Below, in pieces: positions 1 through 9,084 of a stretch of DNA of 20,052 bases (positions within the stretch are counted from its first letter, which is position 1; each line of letters opens with the position of its first letter). Both the position numbers and the translations under genes were made by a program. The DNA comes from Pelomyxa schiedti (lineage: Eukaryota; Evosea; Pelobiontida; Pelomyxidae), in assembly GCA_020536535.1 (NCBI GenBank), contig JAHLWZ010000189.1:2752-22803 (forward strand), given 5' to 3'. Below the pieces are notes generated by a model. That model worked only from the letters and a program-made list of their open reading frames with translations, did not search any database and was not told where the DNA came from.

Positions 1-165
1 ACCACCAGTTGCAGTTCACTGTATGTTTGTTATCCTATACTCTACTTTAAAATTACTCCAGGTTTCTGCCCAAGGTGAAGCTGTCATCCACACAGTAAAA
101 CCATCACGAACCCGAGCACTTTGGTCACGTGATAATGTTGCCCCGCACTCACCATGGATTTTTGA
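1..165. repeat. Dispersed repeat, copy 1 (cut by the window edge)
   Basis: The stretch from about 17 to 70 resembles 4564-4622 (TATGTT, then CATACTCT/CTATACTCT, ATTACTCC and AGGTTTCTGC in the same order). On the minus strand both copies encode a similar short peptide end, with pattern N-F-K-x-E-Y-x-I-x-N-I-Q followed by stop in copy 1. This points to a coding or formerly coding origin. The inner part at 88-157 (CACAGTAAAACC, then GTTGCCCCGC, then CACCATGG) is present in copy 2 in the opposite orientation. No intact gene is supported. Confidence 0.5.
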
Positions 166-479
166 TGTCACAGAGCCATGATGGAATGTCCAAGATGTAC
201 AAATCAAATAGGAAAACAACTTGTTGCCTTTTCTTTATTCTCATGTCTTCAGGCAAAAGAAAAAAAATTGTTTTCGCAACTTCAGGCCAGGCCACATCAT
301 GGAGAGGTGGGAGTAAGTGTAGGTTGGGAATGTGGCACAGTGGAGTGGTGTGTAGGTGCGCAGGCAGGAGCGAGAGAGCGAGCAAGGGGTGTTAGTGCCG
401 AGGTGAAGTGGGTGGAGGCGGAAGAAAGCCTTTCTGCACGCACTCTGTTCATCAGCCCTTCTGGTATCCAGGGTCCTGT

Positions 480-1190
480 TGTTGAGTGGAGTGATAATAG
501 AAAGGGAATGAATGTACCTTGATAATGGTCAGCCTCCACCTAAATAATATCTTGAGCCTGGAGAAAAAGTCAAAAAAAGAAGAAGCCACCTACCATTTCT
601 GGTCACAAAGTGCCAGAAATGCAAGAAAGGGTAGGGACATCCTGCGCATTTACCTGTCATGGTTTAGTGGTGATCATACAAAGAGAGAGGGGGATTTACC
701 TTGGTGATGACAGGCTTTCATCACAGCAGCCGGCAAGTTGCTGCTACACCTCTGTATAAAGTGTGAGAAATCGAAAAAAGAAAAAAAGGAGGAGTCACAC
801 ACCAGTGCCACGGTGCCGGAAACAGAAGACCCATTTCAACACAGGTTGCAGGAAAAGGAAAAAAATCTGGGATTGGAGGTGAGGCAATACTGGGGGGAGA
901 CAATGAAGGCGAAAAAGGCTGTCATGGCAAGTCCACCACAACTGTACAAGGTGAAACGAGAAAAAGAAGAAATAAGAAACCATACCAGTGGCTGAGCTGC
1001 TGAAAGTCAGAGGACCCCCAATGCCGACACTCCCATGAAGGCGGAAAAGGACCTAGAGATTGGAGGTGAGTATATTGGGGGACTCAAAGAAGAGAATACC
1101 AGTGGAATGGAGCCGATCCACATATTCTGCTGACGTCTACAACACCACCTGGTTTTTAAATGTGAGAACTTGAAAAAGAAAAACAGAAGA
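480..1190 (-). repeat. Diverged tandem array of about 200-bp units with intron-like segments
   Basis: On the minus strand a pyrimidine-rich tract ending in CAG recurs near plus positions 1150, 950, 765 and 570, a period of roughly 200 bp. Three of these tracts are followed by a G/T-rich start (GGTGTTGTAG, TTGTGGTGGAC, AGGTGTAGCAG). Between them lie GT-AG segments of intron size, for example 47 bp from GTATTC to CTCTAG, 44 bp from GTATGG to TACAG and 51 bp from GTGTGT to TACAG. The exon-like blocks end alike (CCACTG or GCACTG before the donor). I could not join them into one frame: stops appear at several junctions. A decayed multi-exon gene with duplicated exons is one reading; a non-coding satellite derived from such a gene is the other. 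Confidence 0.45.
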
Positions 1191-1310
1191 GAAATGGAAA
1201 CAAAAACAAGACAAAGCCAAACGAAATAAAACAAACTTAAGTAACACGAGACAAAGCAAAAAATCCAATTAAAAAACAAACAAAACAAACAAAGAAAACA
1301 CCAAAAAAAA
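1180..1310. repeat. A-rich low-complexity stretch
   Basis: A strongly A-rich plus strand with imperfect CAAA/CAAAA units. Nothing gene-like is visible beyond chance ORFs. Confidence 0.7.
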
Positions 1311-1399
1311 TGCTACGTTCTGTAGCACGACCAATCACCCACCCGTTACACGCCACACCGGCCCGGCAACAAACGAACTTTGAGAAATCGAGGTGAATC

Positions 1400-1780
1400 A
1401 GGTAGATTTCCACCAACTTGATTTCTTCAGATGTCCTGTCAGAGTGCCGACTCAGCAGGTCAATCTCGCAGAGAGTTTTCTGTCACACACTCTCCTCCTT
1501 CTTCTTGAGATCAGAGATCAGTTCTTCTGAAAAAACGAAAACGAAAAGTGCTACGGTGTTCCATTCGCTGTGCGTTGTGCGTCGTATCGGTTCATGTCCG
1601 GCGTTGCATGGAGTTGTCAATGAGTATGGTGAGTCTAGAATGTCACTGTGTGCCATTCTCGAATTTGCACCTATACTATGTGCAGACTTGGCATCAGAAT
1701 TTCCAGAAATTCCTCAGGTTGTTCATCTTGCACTGCCTCAATTTGAGCAAGGTAACACCATTCTCTTCAGAGATGCCAAA
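1400..1780 (-). pseudogene. Decayed minus-strand coding fragment, copy A
   Basis: Read on the minus strand, an acceptor-like TTTTTTCAG near 1530 is followed by a charged, helix-prone reading frame (EELISDLKKKEESV). One TGA at 1483-1485 interrupts it, and then the same frame stays open and protein-like through QKTLCEIDLLSRHSD and EEIKLVEIYLIHLDF to about 1385. The start of this block is repeated at 2677-2725 (copy B), and the flank at 1620-1700 also aligns loosely with 2757-2820, so the two are diverged duplicates. The product is not recognised. The in-frame stop and the absence of an upstream exon make a pseudogene the simplest reading. Confidence 0.4.
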
Positions 1781-2039
1781 CTAACTTCGTGCAGAAGATT
1801 CTGGTGTTCTCACTTCAAAATAATGTTACCATGACTATTTCGAAAATTTCTATATCATAGAGTGAAATTCGCTATCCAAGTAGCATTAACTGCTTAATAT
1901 AACGCAAATACAAGCCAATAAACCAATAGATACAACCGAAATGACTAAATAGAGTGGTAATAATGCTACATAGCTTTGGATGATTTCCGAGCTTCAAATC
2001 TGCATATCTAGCATTCCTGCATTTGTAAGAACGTTTGCA

Positions 2040-2495
2040 GGTGTTGTATGCATGATTCCCATCATTTCTGTACTAATCCTGTTGCAGGATGCATTCTACC
2101 AGTGCCGGAAATGTCCGCTTGACTGCAGGTAATATCCTCGAAAATGCCGGTTGAGAGCGCGATTCTGCGGCATCACTCTCGTAATGCCATCATGATTCCA
2201 CCATGCCGGACTCTCTCTCGTCACTGTGCCGGTATCTCCGCGTGCCTCGATGTCGCAAGAGATTTGATAGAACTGATGCTTTCTTCGAACGAAATTCTTT
2301 TTGTGATCAATGATCATTGGTTACGCGGATTCCGAAGTGCCAACGATGCCGATGTCGAGCGTGCACAAATGGTGTACGCGTTGTAGTGCTCGCGGCGATG
2401 GTGATGTCGTCGTTCCAGACGTGCGTGTCGGCGATGAAGTAGGTGCAATAGATCGTGAAGATGGTGATGTAGTCCTTGTTGGTAGAACGCAACGC
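2040..2495. other. Unassigned, coding-like composition
   Basis: This stretch has several overlapping open frames of 60-97 codons on both strands and higher GC content than its left flank. One minus frame (2307-2492) contains KDYITIFTIYCTYFIADTHVW, which looks like part of a folded or membrane protein. No domain could be named and no splice joins it convincingly to the helix-like fragment just upstream on the minus strand. Confidence 0.25.
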
Positions 2496-2830
2496 TCAGT
2501 GATCCACGTGGTTGAGAGGTCGTGCTAGAACGCAGTCTCGTCGTGCAATGTCGAGTGCAAGACACAATCTCAGAATCATGTAGTGCTGGTACAGGAGCAT
2601 GTTGCACTTGAACAACGTGCTGTGGAGCTCAGAGTTCTGTTCGAAGGTTGTAGCCTTGTGGATTCTACTTAAGCACACACACTCCACCTTCTTGAGATCA
2701 GAGAGCAGTTCTTCTGAAACCTCAGCCTGTAGTGCAAAGGATAACTATTTTGGTGTGGTTAGGGGTGGTTAGTTTTGAAGTCATGCTGTTGTGCAATTCT
2801 CAAGTCCATATTATCTTGGAATCAATCACC
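2496..2830 (-). pseudogene. Coding fragment, copy B of the 1400-1780 segment
   Basis: On the minus strand, TTTCAG near 2718 is followed by a frame beginning EELLSDLKKVECVCL that stays open to a stop at 2496-2498. It includes a helix-like stretch with NMLLYQHYMILRLCLALDIA. The first 14 codons match copy A closely (EELISDLKKKEES). No start codon or upstream exon could be joined. The region immediately 3' (2300-2495) is GC-richer and has open frames on both strands, so the gene may once have continued there. Function not recognised. It could be a surviving partial gene rather than a pseudogene. Confidence 0.35.
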
Positions 2831-3105
2831 ACTGCAGTCTGCATTAGTGTGTTCATGAGACACTGCCTTGTTCCAGTAATTCCATCAAGCCTGCATTGGA
2901 TTGATTGTTCATCATCCACACTCGAGTGTCCATTGAACTAAGCTTGTGCCAGGACACAGGACCAATTGACTGTGGCAAAGCAGAGTTCACAAGGTAAAAA
3001 AAGTACAAACAATAGAAAACAGGTAACCACACAAAAGTGTGCACACAAAGTGCGCCACTTTTGTGTGGAGAACAAAATACTCAAAGGAAATAATAAATAA
3101 ATCCA

Positions 3106-3232
3106 TGCCATGACAGCCTCCAGAGAAGGTAATGCCAGGACAGCCAAAGGTAATGCCATGACAGCCACATACATGCATGCACGAGGTAATGCCAGGACAG
3201 CCAAAGGTAATGCCATGACAGCCTCCAGAGAA
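3106..3232. repeat. Minisatellite with an exact 39-bp direct repeat
   Basis: A 39-bp unit starting GGTAATGCCAGGACAGCC occurs identically at 3128-3166 and 3185-3223. Each unit is itself two variants of a GGTAATGCCA(G/T)GACAGCC half-unit. A 22-bp flank ending CCTCCAGAGAA is present identically at 3106-3127 and 3211-3232, so the array is bounded by a longer direct repeat. The exact identity suggests recent duplication or gene conversion. Confidence 0.9.
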
Positions 3233-3440
3233 TGGGATTCCAGGACAGAGGACAGATTGACAGTGACACAGACCTGTGCCGTTATATAGTTGTGTAGAAC
3301 TAAGATTGGGAATTGATACCACAGGAAAGCAACAAGAACACTGAAGTTTAAAGCAAACTTAGTATGCATGTGTTTGGTGCTTAAGACTTATGAACAAGAA
3401 ACTGAAAATGGAACTACACAAACAACCACTACATGCATGG

Positions 3441-3690
3441 CTCCCCTGCTCGTGCCTGTGCCCATGCCCCTGCGCCTGCGCCTGCGAGTGCCCCTGCGCG
3501 TGCCCGTGCCCCTGCCCGTGCCCCTGCGCCTGCGCCTGCCCCTGCCCGTGCCCCTGCCCCTGCGCCTGCCCGTGCCCGTTCCCGTGCCCCTGCCTGCGCC
3601 TGCCCCTGCCCCTTGCCCCTGCCCGTGCCCCTGCCCGTGCCCCGGCCTGCGCGTGCCCGTGCCCGTGCCCCTGCGCCTGCCTACCACTCC
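3441..3690. repeat. GC-rich hexamer minisatellite (CCTGCG/CCCGTG/CCCCTG)
   Basis: About 250 bp are built almost entirely of hexamers of the type CC(C/T)(T/G)(G/C)(C/T)G on the plus strand, alternating GTGCCC, CTGCGC and CTGCCC. Because the period is six, all frames on both strands stay open and give artificial Pro-Val/Cys-Pro/Ala-Arg dipeptide proteins. No start context, conserved flank or splice pattern supports translation. Confidence 0.85.
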
Positions 3691-3769
3691 CTCCCCCTGC
3701 GCAACGTCGATGAGCACTGGCTGTTGCTGTGGATCGTCGTAGACCGCGGGACTACGACAGCGTAGGTTT

Positions 3770-3930
3770 TCGAGGTTTATGTGGTGTGATGTAGCTGTGG
3801 AAGTGTCTTGTTTTGTTTATTGTGGGTAGCGCCCGGGCCGCTACAGGCAGAACCAATGTTGCTTTTTTATTTGTTGATGACTAATAAAGCTGAGAGATCC
3901 ACAATTAATTTTTGTCGACTTCAGTGATCT
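3770..3930 (+). other. Possible 3' flank with AATAAA
   Basis: ACTAATAAAGC places an AATAAA hexamer at 3883-3888. Upstream, GTAGCG and CGCTAC (about 3825-3843) can pair around a CCCGGG core, and GTCGTAG/CTACGAC can pair around CCGCGG at about 3737-3759. This could be the end of a transcript unit, but no plus-strand gene ending here can be supported. Confidence 0.25.
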
Positions 3931-4077
3931 ACAATGCAGTGTAAGGGTCGGTCCCTCGTCACTCCCAACGCGTTGGTGTGTCCCACAGTGGCGCTACCGA
4001 TTTGGTGCTTCGTCATCGCCAGGAGGTACCGGCCTCACTTACAGTCGCGATGTCGTGCTCAACCCAGATTGTGGGTT

Positions 4078-4137
4078 CGTTGTCATTGTGGGAGTTCCTT
4101 GGGGGCTCGGCACTCAAGGTCTCCCATAATGACAATG
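4078..4137. repeat. Imperfect inverted repeat (long hairpin)
   Basis: TTGTCATTGTGGGAG at 4080-4094 is complementary to CTCCCATAATGACAA at 4121-4135, with one mismatch and near-perfect pairing otherwise. The stem continues inward with CCTTG (4097-4101) and CAAGG (4115-4119), leaving a loop of about 13 nt. Total stem is about 20 bp. No gene context explains it. Confidence 0.7.
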
Positions 4138-4220
4138 TTGGTGGACAGGAAACGGTCCAATAAGTTTGCACGTTGCGATGTCTGGTTGTGGACTTTAATG
4201 TGAAGACCCATTGGCATGGC

Positions 4221-4300
4221 AAAAGTCATCTGCGCTTTGTGTTGTAAAGAACCTCAGCCGCAGCAGCTTCTTTGCACCAAGCACGTGGATTTTAACTGTT
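4221..4300 (-). pseudogene. Paralogous fragment of the 4849-6372 gene
   Basis: Minus-strand translation gives GAKKLLRLRFFTTQSADDF, matching VVKKWLRLRFFTTTSAYDS of the neighbouring gene at 4849-6372. The two share a 24-bp identical stretch (4241-4264 and 5747-5770). Downstream in transcription the fragment loses similarity and reaches a TAA, and upstream the same frame has no start. It looks like a truncated remnant of a second family member. Confidence 0.6.
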
Positions 4301-4544
4301 GAAGGAAGTGGATTCAGCCCAAGTCCATGAAGGTAGAGGCAAGCTCTACTGATTGCATCTAATGAAAGCAAAAGCAGCCGCGCCTGGGCCTACCTTTACT
4401 ATCACTGCCGTGCTTGGACCCCCTGCTGGACCTTACCAGAACATTTGTCGATCCACTGACTCACAGACAGTTCCAGTTTGTCTACACCAAGGCGAAGCAT
4501 AATCACCTTCGCCGTCATGTCAAGTTAAGCTTCACAAATAACAC

Positions 4545-4740
4545 TTCACGGCCATTGAAATTCTCTGTATGTTAATTATTCCATACTCTGCCTTGAATTC
4601 ATTACTCCTTTCAGGTTTCTGCTTATGCGTCCTCAGTAATGTTGAAATGCCATGGTGACTGTGGGGCGATGTTGTTCTTGCCGGTTTTACTGTGGTGCTT
4701 ATTAGTTCACCCTGAGGACACATAAGCAGAACAACAAACC
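4545..4740. repeat. Dispersed repeat copy 2 with 18-bp inverted arms and inverted core
   Basis: The left part (4564-4622) matches copy 1 at 17-70. The core is bounded by inverted arms, CTGCTTATGCGTCCTCAG at 4619-4636 and its near-perfect complement at 4712-4729 (one mismatch in 18). The core at 4650-4695 (CCATGG, GGGGCGATGTTG, GGTTTTACTGTGG) is the reverse complement of the copy 1 core (88-157). Inversion between the arms explains the arrangement. Confidence 0.6.
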
Positions 4741-4848
4741 AACAAACAAGCTCAGAATCACTCATAAATCGTTCATTCAACCAACTGTGAGAATTGTGTG
4801 TGCAGTGATTGAAAAAAACGGGTTATTCTCTTTCGTGACATGAGCATG

Positions 4849-6372
4849 TCACCATGCACGTGAAGTGACCACTTTTGGGGTGCGGAACGTGATGGGGACG
4901 ATCGACAGAAGGAGTACGCCCATGGGCAAAGTGATGGTGAACAACGTGGCACCTGACACAGCGTCAGTGAACGTGTGCATGGACAGTGGCGCGGCTGTGT
5001 TGTATGGAATCCCAAACCTCCTGCTCGATGAGGGGTGGTGGTAGTGGATGGCCACGCGGCGTGCATCATCACTGATTGGTGGGGATTGCACAGTTGTGCT
5101 GGTGACAAGAAGGCCACATCCTGATGTCACTGCCTGTGTTCCTGGTGGGTGCCTGTATGTGCACAGTGGAGTGGGGCGAGGATGGACGCACCTCCTGGAA
5201 TGGGCTGCTTGACGAAATGGCGTCTCTGGAGCTCCTTGTTTGTTTGGGCGAGTGAGGGAGGATAAGGCAAAAACAGAGGTTGATGAGTGGTCACTGGTTG
5301 TTGTGGCGAGGTGTGACTCATCAACTGCCTTCACTTCCACTTGTCCTTCTGGGGTTTTCAACCACGCGATAGGCTCCCCTGTGTTTAAATCAAGAAGGTA
5401 GTGCTTTTCTATTGTACGGGCAGGTGCTTTGAATGGCAGCCGCCGAAGGGTACTCCTTGATAAACTTCCTGGAACCTTCTTCCTTGGTTTGGTGGAACAT
5501 ACCTTTGTGACCGGCAAGTAATAAACCACTTTGTCCCTGTCCAACAGTGGGGAACACAGGCCTGCAGAGAGCGGTTCCGACAAACAGCAGTCAGAAATTA
5601 CGGACACACTATCCATGGTGATTGCACCTTCCTGCCAGACCTTTCTCAAGTCAACGTGATGAATAACAATGGAGGTTGCAAACACCAAGTCATCCTCCAG
5701 AAATGACAGCTCCAGAGTGTCAGACTCCGAGTCATACGCGCTTGTTGTTGTAAAGAACCTCAGCCGCAGCCACTTCTTCACCACCGAGCACTCGAGGTGG
5801 TCTTCTGATGCCACACCACCCTCCACCCTCCACACCATCAGAGCTCCTGATCTCTTCCGTGACATCGCAATCCACCTCCTGTTGCACGCCACCCTGGCAC
5901 TTGGCCTAAAACGATCCCTCCACCCCAGAAGCTCCTGTATCTGCGCTATGTCGTCATCACCATCACCATCGTCATCATCGCGTATCTTCCCGACAACCAC
6001 GTTGTTCTGGCTATGACCATAGATCATATCCGGGAGCATCACGCACCTGTCTGGTGCGATCCATCCCAGCACCGCCGAGTTGCGGACGACGCGGCAGGGG
6101 ACCTGCACGAGGCCCAGGGTGTGGGACAGGCTGAAGAAGACCTCGTAGTCGGTGCGGGTGCCCAGGCCGAAGTTGGCGAGCACGGGGCGGTCGACGGCCG
6201 TCACCCACCTCTTGCCGATGCACTCCACGAGCACAGAAGGGGGCAGCGCGGCGGCGTGCCGGGCGCGAGGGAGCAGGGACGACGCGAGTGCGACGAATTG
6301 ATCGGCGGCCGTGAGTGCGCCGGGAAGACGCCTGAGAAACTCAAATTCTACGTCGTCCCTGTCCCTTATCAT
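4849..6372 (-). CDS. Lineage-type protein of unknown function, 507 aa, single exon
   Basis: Intact single-exon reading frame from ATG at 6372 to a stop at 4849. The N-terminal 60 residues are helix-rich (QFVALASSLLPRARH, then PPSVLVECIGKRWV), the style of the multigene families I associate with archamoebae. The rest is beta-rich, with repeated short hydrophobic strands separated by acidic loops, including an Asp-rich loop (DDDDGDGDDD near residue 134). This could be a WD40/propeller-like fold, but no diagnostic repeat is seen. Residues about 365-430 are basic, Pro/Thr-rich and read less like folded protein, so an unrecognised short intron or frame change there is possible. The C-terminus ends with strands (SGATLFTITLP, GVLLLSIVPITF). 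No catalytic motif is visible. A fragment of a paralogue lies downstream at 4221-4300. Function not assigned. Confidence 0.75.
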   Translation of the reverse strand: MIRDRDDVEFEFLRRLPGALTAADQFVALASSLLPRARHAAALPPSVLVECIGKRWVTAVDRPVLANFGLGTRTDYEVFFSLSHTLGLVQVPCRVVRNSAVLGWIAPDRCVMLPDMIYGHSQNNVVVGKIRDDDDGDGDDDIAQIQELLGWRDRFRPSARVACNRRWIAMSRKRSGALMVWRVEGGVASEDHLECSVVKKWLRLRFFTTTSAYDSESDTLELSFLEDDLVFATSIVIHHVDLRKVWQEGAITMDSVSVISDCCLSEPLSAGLCSPLLDRDKVVYYLPVTKVCSTKPRKKVPGSLSRSTLRRLPFKAPARTIEKHYLLDLNTGEPIAWLKTPEGQVEVKAVDESHLATTTSDHSSTSVFALSSLTRPNKQGAPETPFRQAAHSRRCVHPRPTPLCTYRHPPGTQAVTSGCGLLVTSTTVQSPPISDDARRVAIHYHHPSSSRRFGIPYNTAAPLSMHTFTDAVSGATLFTITLPMGVLLLSIVPITFRTPKVVTSRAW

Positions 6373-6652
6373 TCCGCAGAAAGAGAAAACAATGGGTGTT
6401 GACTTGATTAGTGAGTGAAGAGCTACCAGTACAACGCTGTCACTCTTTGCAAGTTATTTGTTTTCGCCTGCAAAGTGTAAAACCACACACAGAGAACATA
6501 CCTTGGGAGCGTGATAGGTTGGCAAAGGGAAACGAGCAAATTCTGTTCCCTTTCTTTGCATGAGCATTCCCATAGAAGGTATACACACAAGGGGCCAACC
6601 CCTGGTTTTTTATTATTTTTTTTGTTTGTTTGGCTTCCTTGTAGTGTCTTGT
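6373..6652. other. Intergenic, 5' flank of the 507-aa gene and 3' flank of the transporter
   Basis: 280 bp between two minus-strand genes. A minus-strand AATAAA lies at 6609-6614, about 40 nt after the transporter stop, in an A-rich context, and is a plausible polyadenylation signal. No gene is seen. Confidence 0.5.
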
Positions 6653-8585
6653 CTAGACGAAATTGTTTATGAGGGTGGTGTAAATGGTCAGCATCTGGAA
6701 AGAGACCCCAAAGACGATGAGTGACACCATCCCTGCACAAAGCAATTTCCACTTCAGGTCTCGCTTGGCGTCGGGCTGGAACAGCACAAGCCGGAAGAAC
6801 AGGAACGGTGGTACAACAAACCCAACTATGGGAATAACAAGTGATCCAACCTGTAAAGTGGTGAGAGGCAGTGACAGAGGGAAAAGGAGCTCACCAGGAT
6901 GGAGAATACACTGAAGTCGGGGAAGAGAAGAGCAACAGCGCATGTGAGAATGACGAGGCAAGTTCGTACGGCACAGCGGACAGGGGCAACGGTGTCGGGG
7001 GTGAAAATTTCGTCTTCCAAACCCTCATGTGCGATGTTCAGCCCCAGGGGATAGGTCAGCAAAAGAGAGAGGGTAAGAAGCAGTTTCACGACGGTGATTG
7101 CGGGGCCCTGCGAGGTAAGATGAGTAAAAATGGATGTGAACGAGCGTCGCATACCGGGGGCAAGCAATCAAGTACAACAGAGCACCCACCATAGCCGGAT
7201 GCGTACATGACGGCTCCAAAAGACAAGATCATGAAAGCGTACAGCGTAAATCCAGACATGGACATCGTTGATGCCTCTCCGGGTTTCTTCAAGGTAGATT
7301 CACAAGAAATGACGCTGTTGAAGCTCGATCCGCAGGAGTAGAGCAAAGTAGACAAGAAAAGTGGAAGTGCGGCCCAGTTGGCTGAGACAGTTTCAGCATA
7401 GTGTGCTTGGTCCAAGTTCGGGATGGCGTAGTAATAGCTCAGCCCCATAACACCAAAGACGTAGATGCCAAGACCAACAAAAGATAAGGGGACAAGTTGT
7501 TTGACATATCTAATCCAAGACAACATTACAAGTACGGGGAATAACTGCGGTAATGTAAGTAATTCCCTTTTGGAAAAGAGGTTTGCTTACCCACATAAGC
7601 TGAATAAATCGTGAGATCCCGGGAATGAGTGTGTGAATATTGTTAATCATGATGATTATCCACCCAGTGCAGAAACAAAGTTGCAGAAGGCAGAGGGTAA
7701 TAAGTACAGCCCACCTTGTGGTTTTGCTTGTAAGAGCTCCCATGTCCTTGTAGGTGATAACTGCGAGACACGGTAAGAATAAGTATGGGAGAGTTAAAAA
7801 TTACTTGAGCCATTGTGAGCATCTCCAGTTTCAGTTTTGTTTGCAGCACGCTTGCACTACATCCTGATTAGGGAAAAATGCAACTCATTCAGGAGTACTC
7901 ACTCTTATCAGTACTGCATGTGAGCACATGATAATAGCCGTTAATATTGGGAGAGCAAAAACGCCAAGCCACAGGCCACTCAACGAAAAAGATTTGGGCA
8001 TTGACAGAATGCCGGCACCAAGCATACTCCTGAGAGAAATTAGGTCGATTGAAAGGTTTAGCAAGGGAAAATAGAGGCGCACTTGATGAATTGGCCTGCG
8101 GCGCCAGCAGCGCTACTTCCTCTCCGGTCGTTAGCGGCCTTCTGTCTGATGACTCGCGCCTCGGCTGGATTGCCGATGTCGCCAGTCTTGAATGACTTTC
8201 TCAGGGAGCTCTTGAGCTGGTCAAAAGTGGAAGGCTCATACGGCCCGCCCACAGAGGCGCTGCCTCCCTCGGACGCATCAGAGTTTATCACGGCGAGATT
8301 AGGTTGGTCAGGTACCATCGGGTCCTCGGGGTCTCGCGATTGCGCGAACGTGTCGAGAGATTCGGACTGGCTTCGGGGAGGCATGTGTCGCGACGCGGCG
8401 TAGTCGTATCGGCCCTTGCGCGACGCGTCGGCTTTGAACAGCAGCGGCGTCTTCTCGTTCACAAACGGGCTTTTGAGGTGCACAACGGTTGTTGTCGATG
8501 ACTCGTCGTCGCTCATTGGTGGCGATACAGGTGAATCGGGGGAGATCGATGGCGACGCGGGTGATAGTATAACTACTTCAGTCAT
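6653..8585 (-). CDS. AAAP-family amino acid transporter (SLC36/SLC38-like), 7 exons, 550 aa
   Basis: Predicted membrane symporter or transporter for amino acids of the amino acid/auxin permease family. Exons: 8585-8083, 8029-7903, 7856-7805, 7760-7591, 7544-7155, 7107-6895, 6850-6653. The introns are 53, 46, 44, 46, 47 and 44 bp, all GT-AG, and the phases match. The exons sum to 1653 nt. Residues 1-165 form a hydrophilic cytosolic tail rich in Ser/Pro/Asp with EKTPLL at 44-49, a dileucine [DE]xxxLL signal that suggests endolysosomal sorting. The first membrane segment carries the family signature GAGILSMPKSF. It is followed by a loop and the conserved TYKDMG region, WIRYVKQLVPLSF (equivalent to the family WIR..K.L.P.S segment), the LYSCGSSFN segment and further helices to a total of about 11. 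The 7857 acceptor had to be GATGTAG rather than the nearby ATCAG to keep the frame. Substrate and direction of transport cannot be read from sequence. Confidence 0.93.
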
Positions 8586-9084
8586 TTTATATAACGATTA
8601 TAATCGCGCGGTAGATCCAAAAAAAATGTTGTCGGCACGTCGCCGCCCGGTAATACGCAGAGCAAGGAAGGTAGTACTTAAAAAAAAGGAGGAAAGGGGC
8701 AAGAAATTGCGATTGTTTATTCGTTAAAAAAGCGGAATTTCGCGATAATTTCGCAACAGCGGATCTTTTTTTTTACACCCCTTGATTCTTCTAGTGACTT
8801 TTATTACGAAAACTTCGAAGCAGAAAAGTCTTTTCCTACTGCCGCTCCATTCGAGGACAAACATCATCGCAACCGAACAGAATGTATCTGATCACATTAC
8901 GATGGGGTGAACTTTGCCTGGTTTAGATCAGCCAGGATCCACCACTTGTTGTGTGGTGTGGCTGTTTTGGTTCATGCAACCTATCCTCTCAGCTAGGCTG
9001 AAGATTCCTATGAGGAATTGTGTCATTTTCTTGTTGCAAAGTATTTGGGAAACGCTGCGGGAAAGTAAGTTGTGGGATTTGATA
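8586..9084. other. Intergenic, 499 bp
   Basis: 5' flank of the transporter and 3' flank of MoeA. TTATATAA abuts the transporter ATG (8587-8594), too close to be a classical TATA box for a transcript that includes that ATG. A-rich and T-rich tracts occur around 8618-8780. No coding frame that I can support was seen. Confidence 0.5.

Noticed and set aside
1418-1834. Plus-strand 138-aa ORF
   Set aside because: It has no domain, and the minus strand of the same DNA shows the duplicated EEL-SDLKK segment; I could not exclude it fully.
3368-3765. Overlapping ORFs of 107-124 aa on both strands across the hexamer repeat
   Set aside because: They are open in several frames only because the repeat period is six; the peptides are dipeptide repeats with no conserved flanks.
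7857-7863. Use of the nearer ATCAG acceptor (about 7864) for the second transporter intron
   Set aside because: No frame after that acceptor stays open and reaches the TYKDMG segment through the next intron's phase; the GATGTAG acceptor does.
8587-8594. TTATATAA as TATA box for the transporter
   Set aside because: It touches the ATG, leaving no room for a 5' leader that starts downstream of it.
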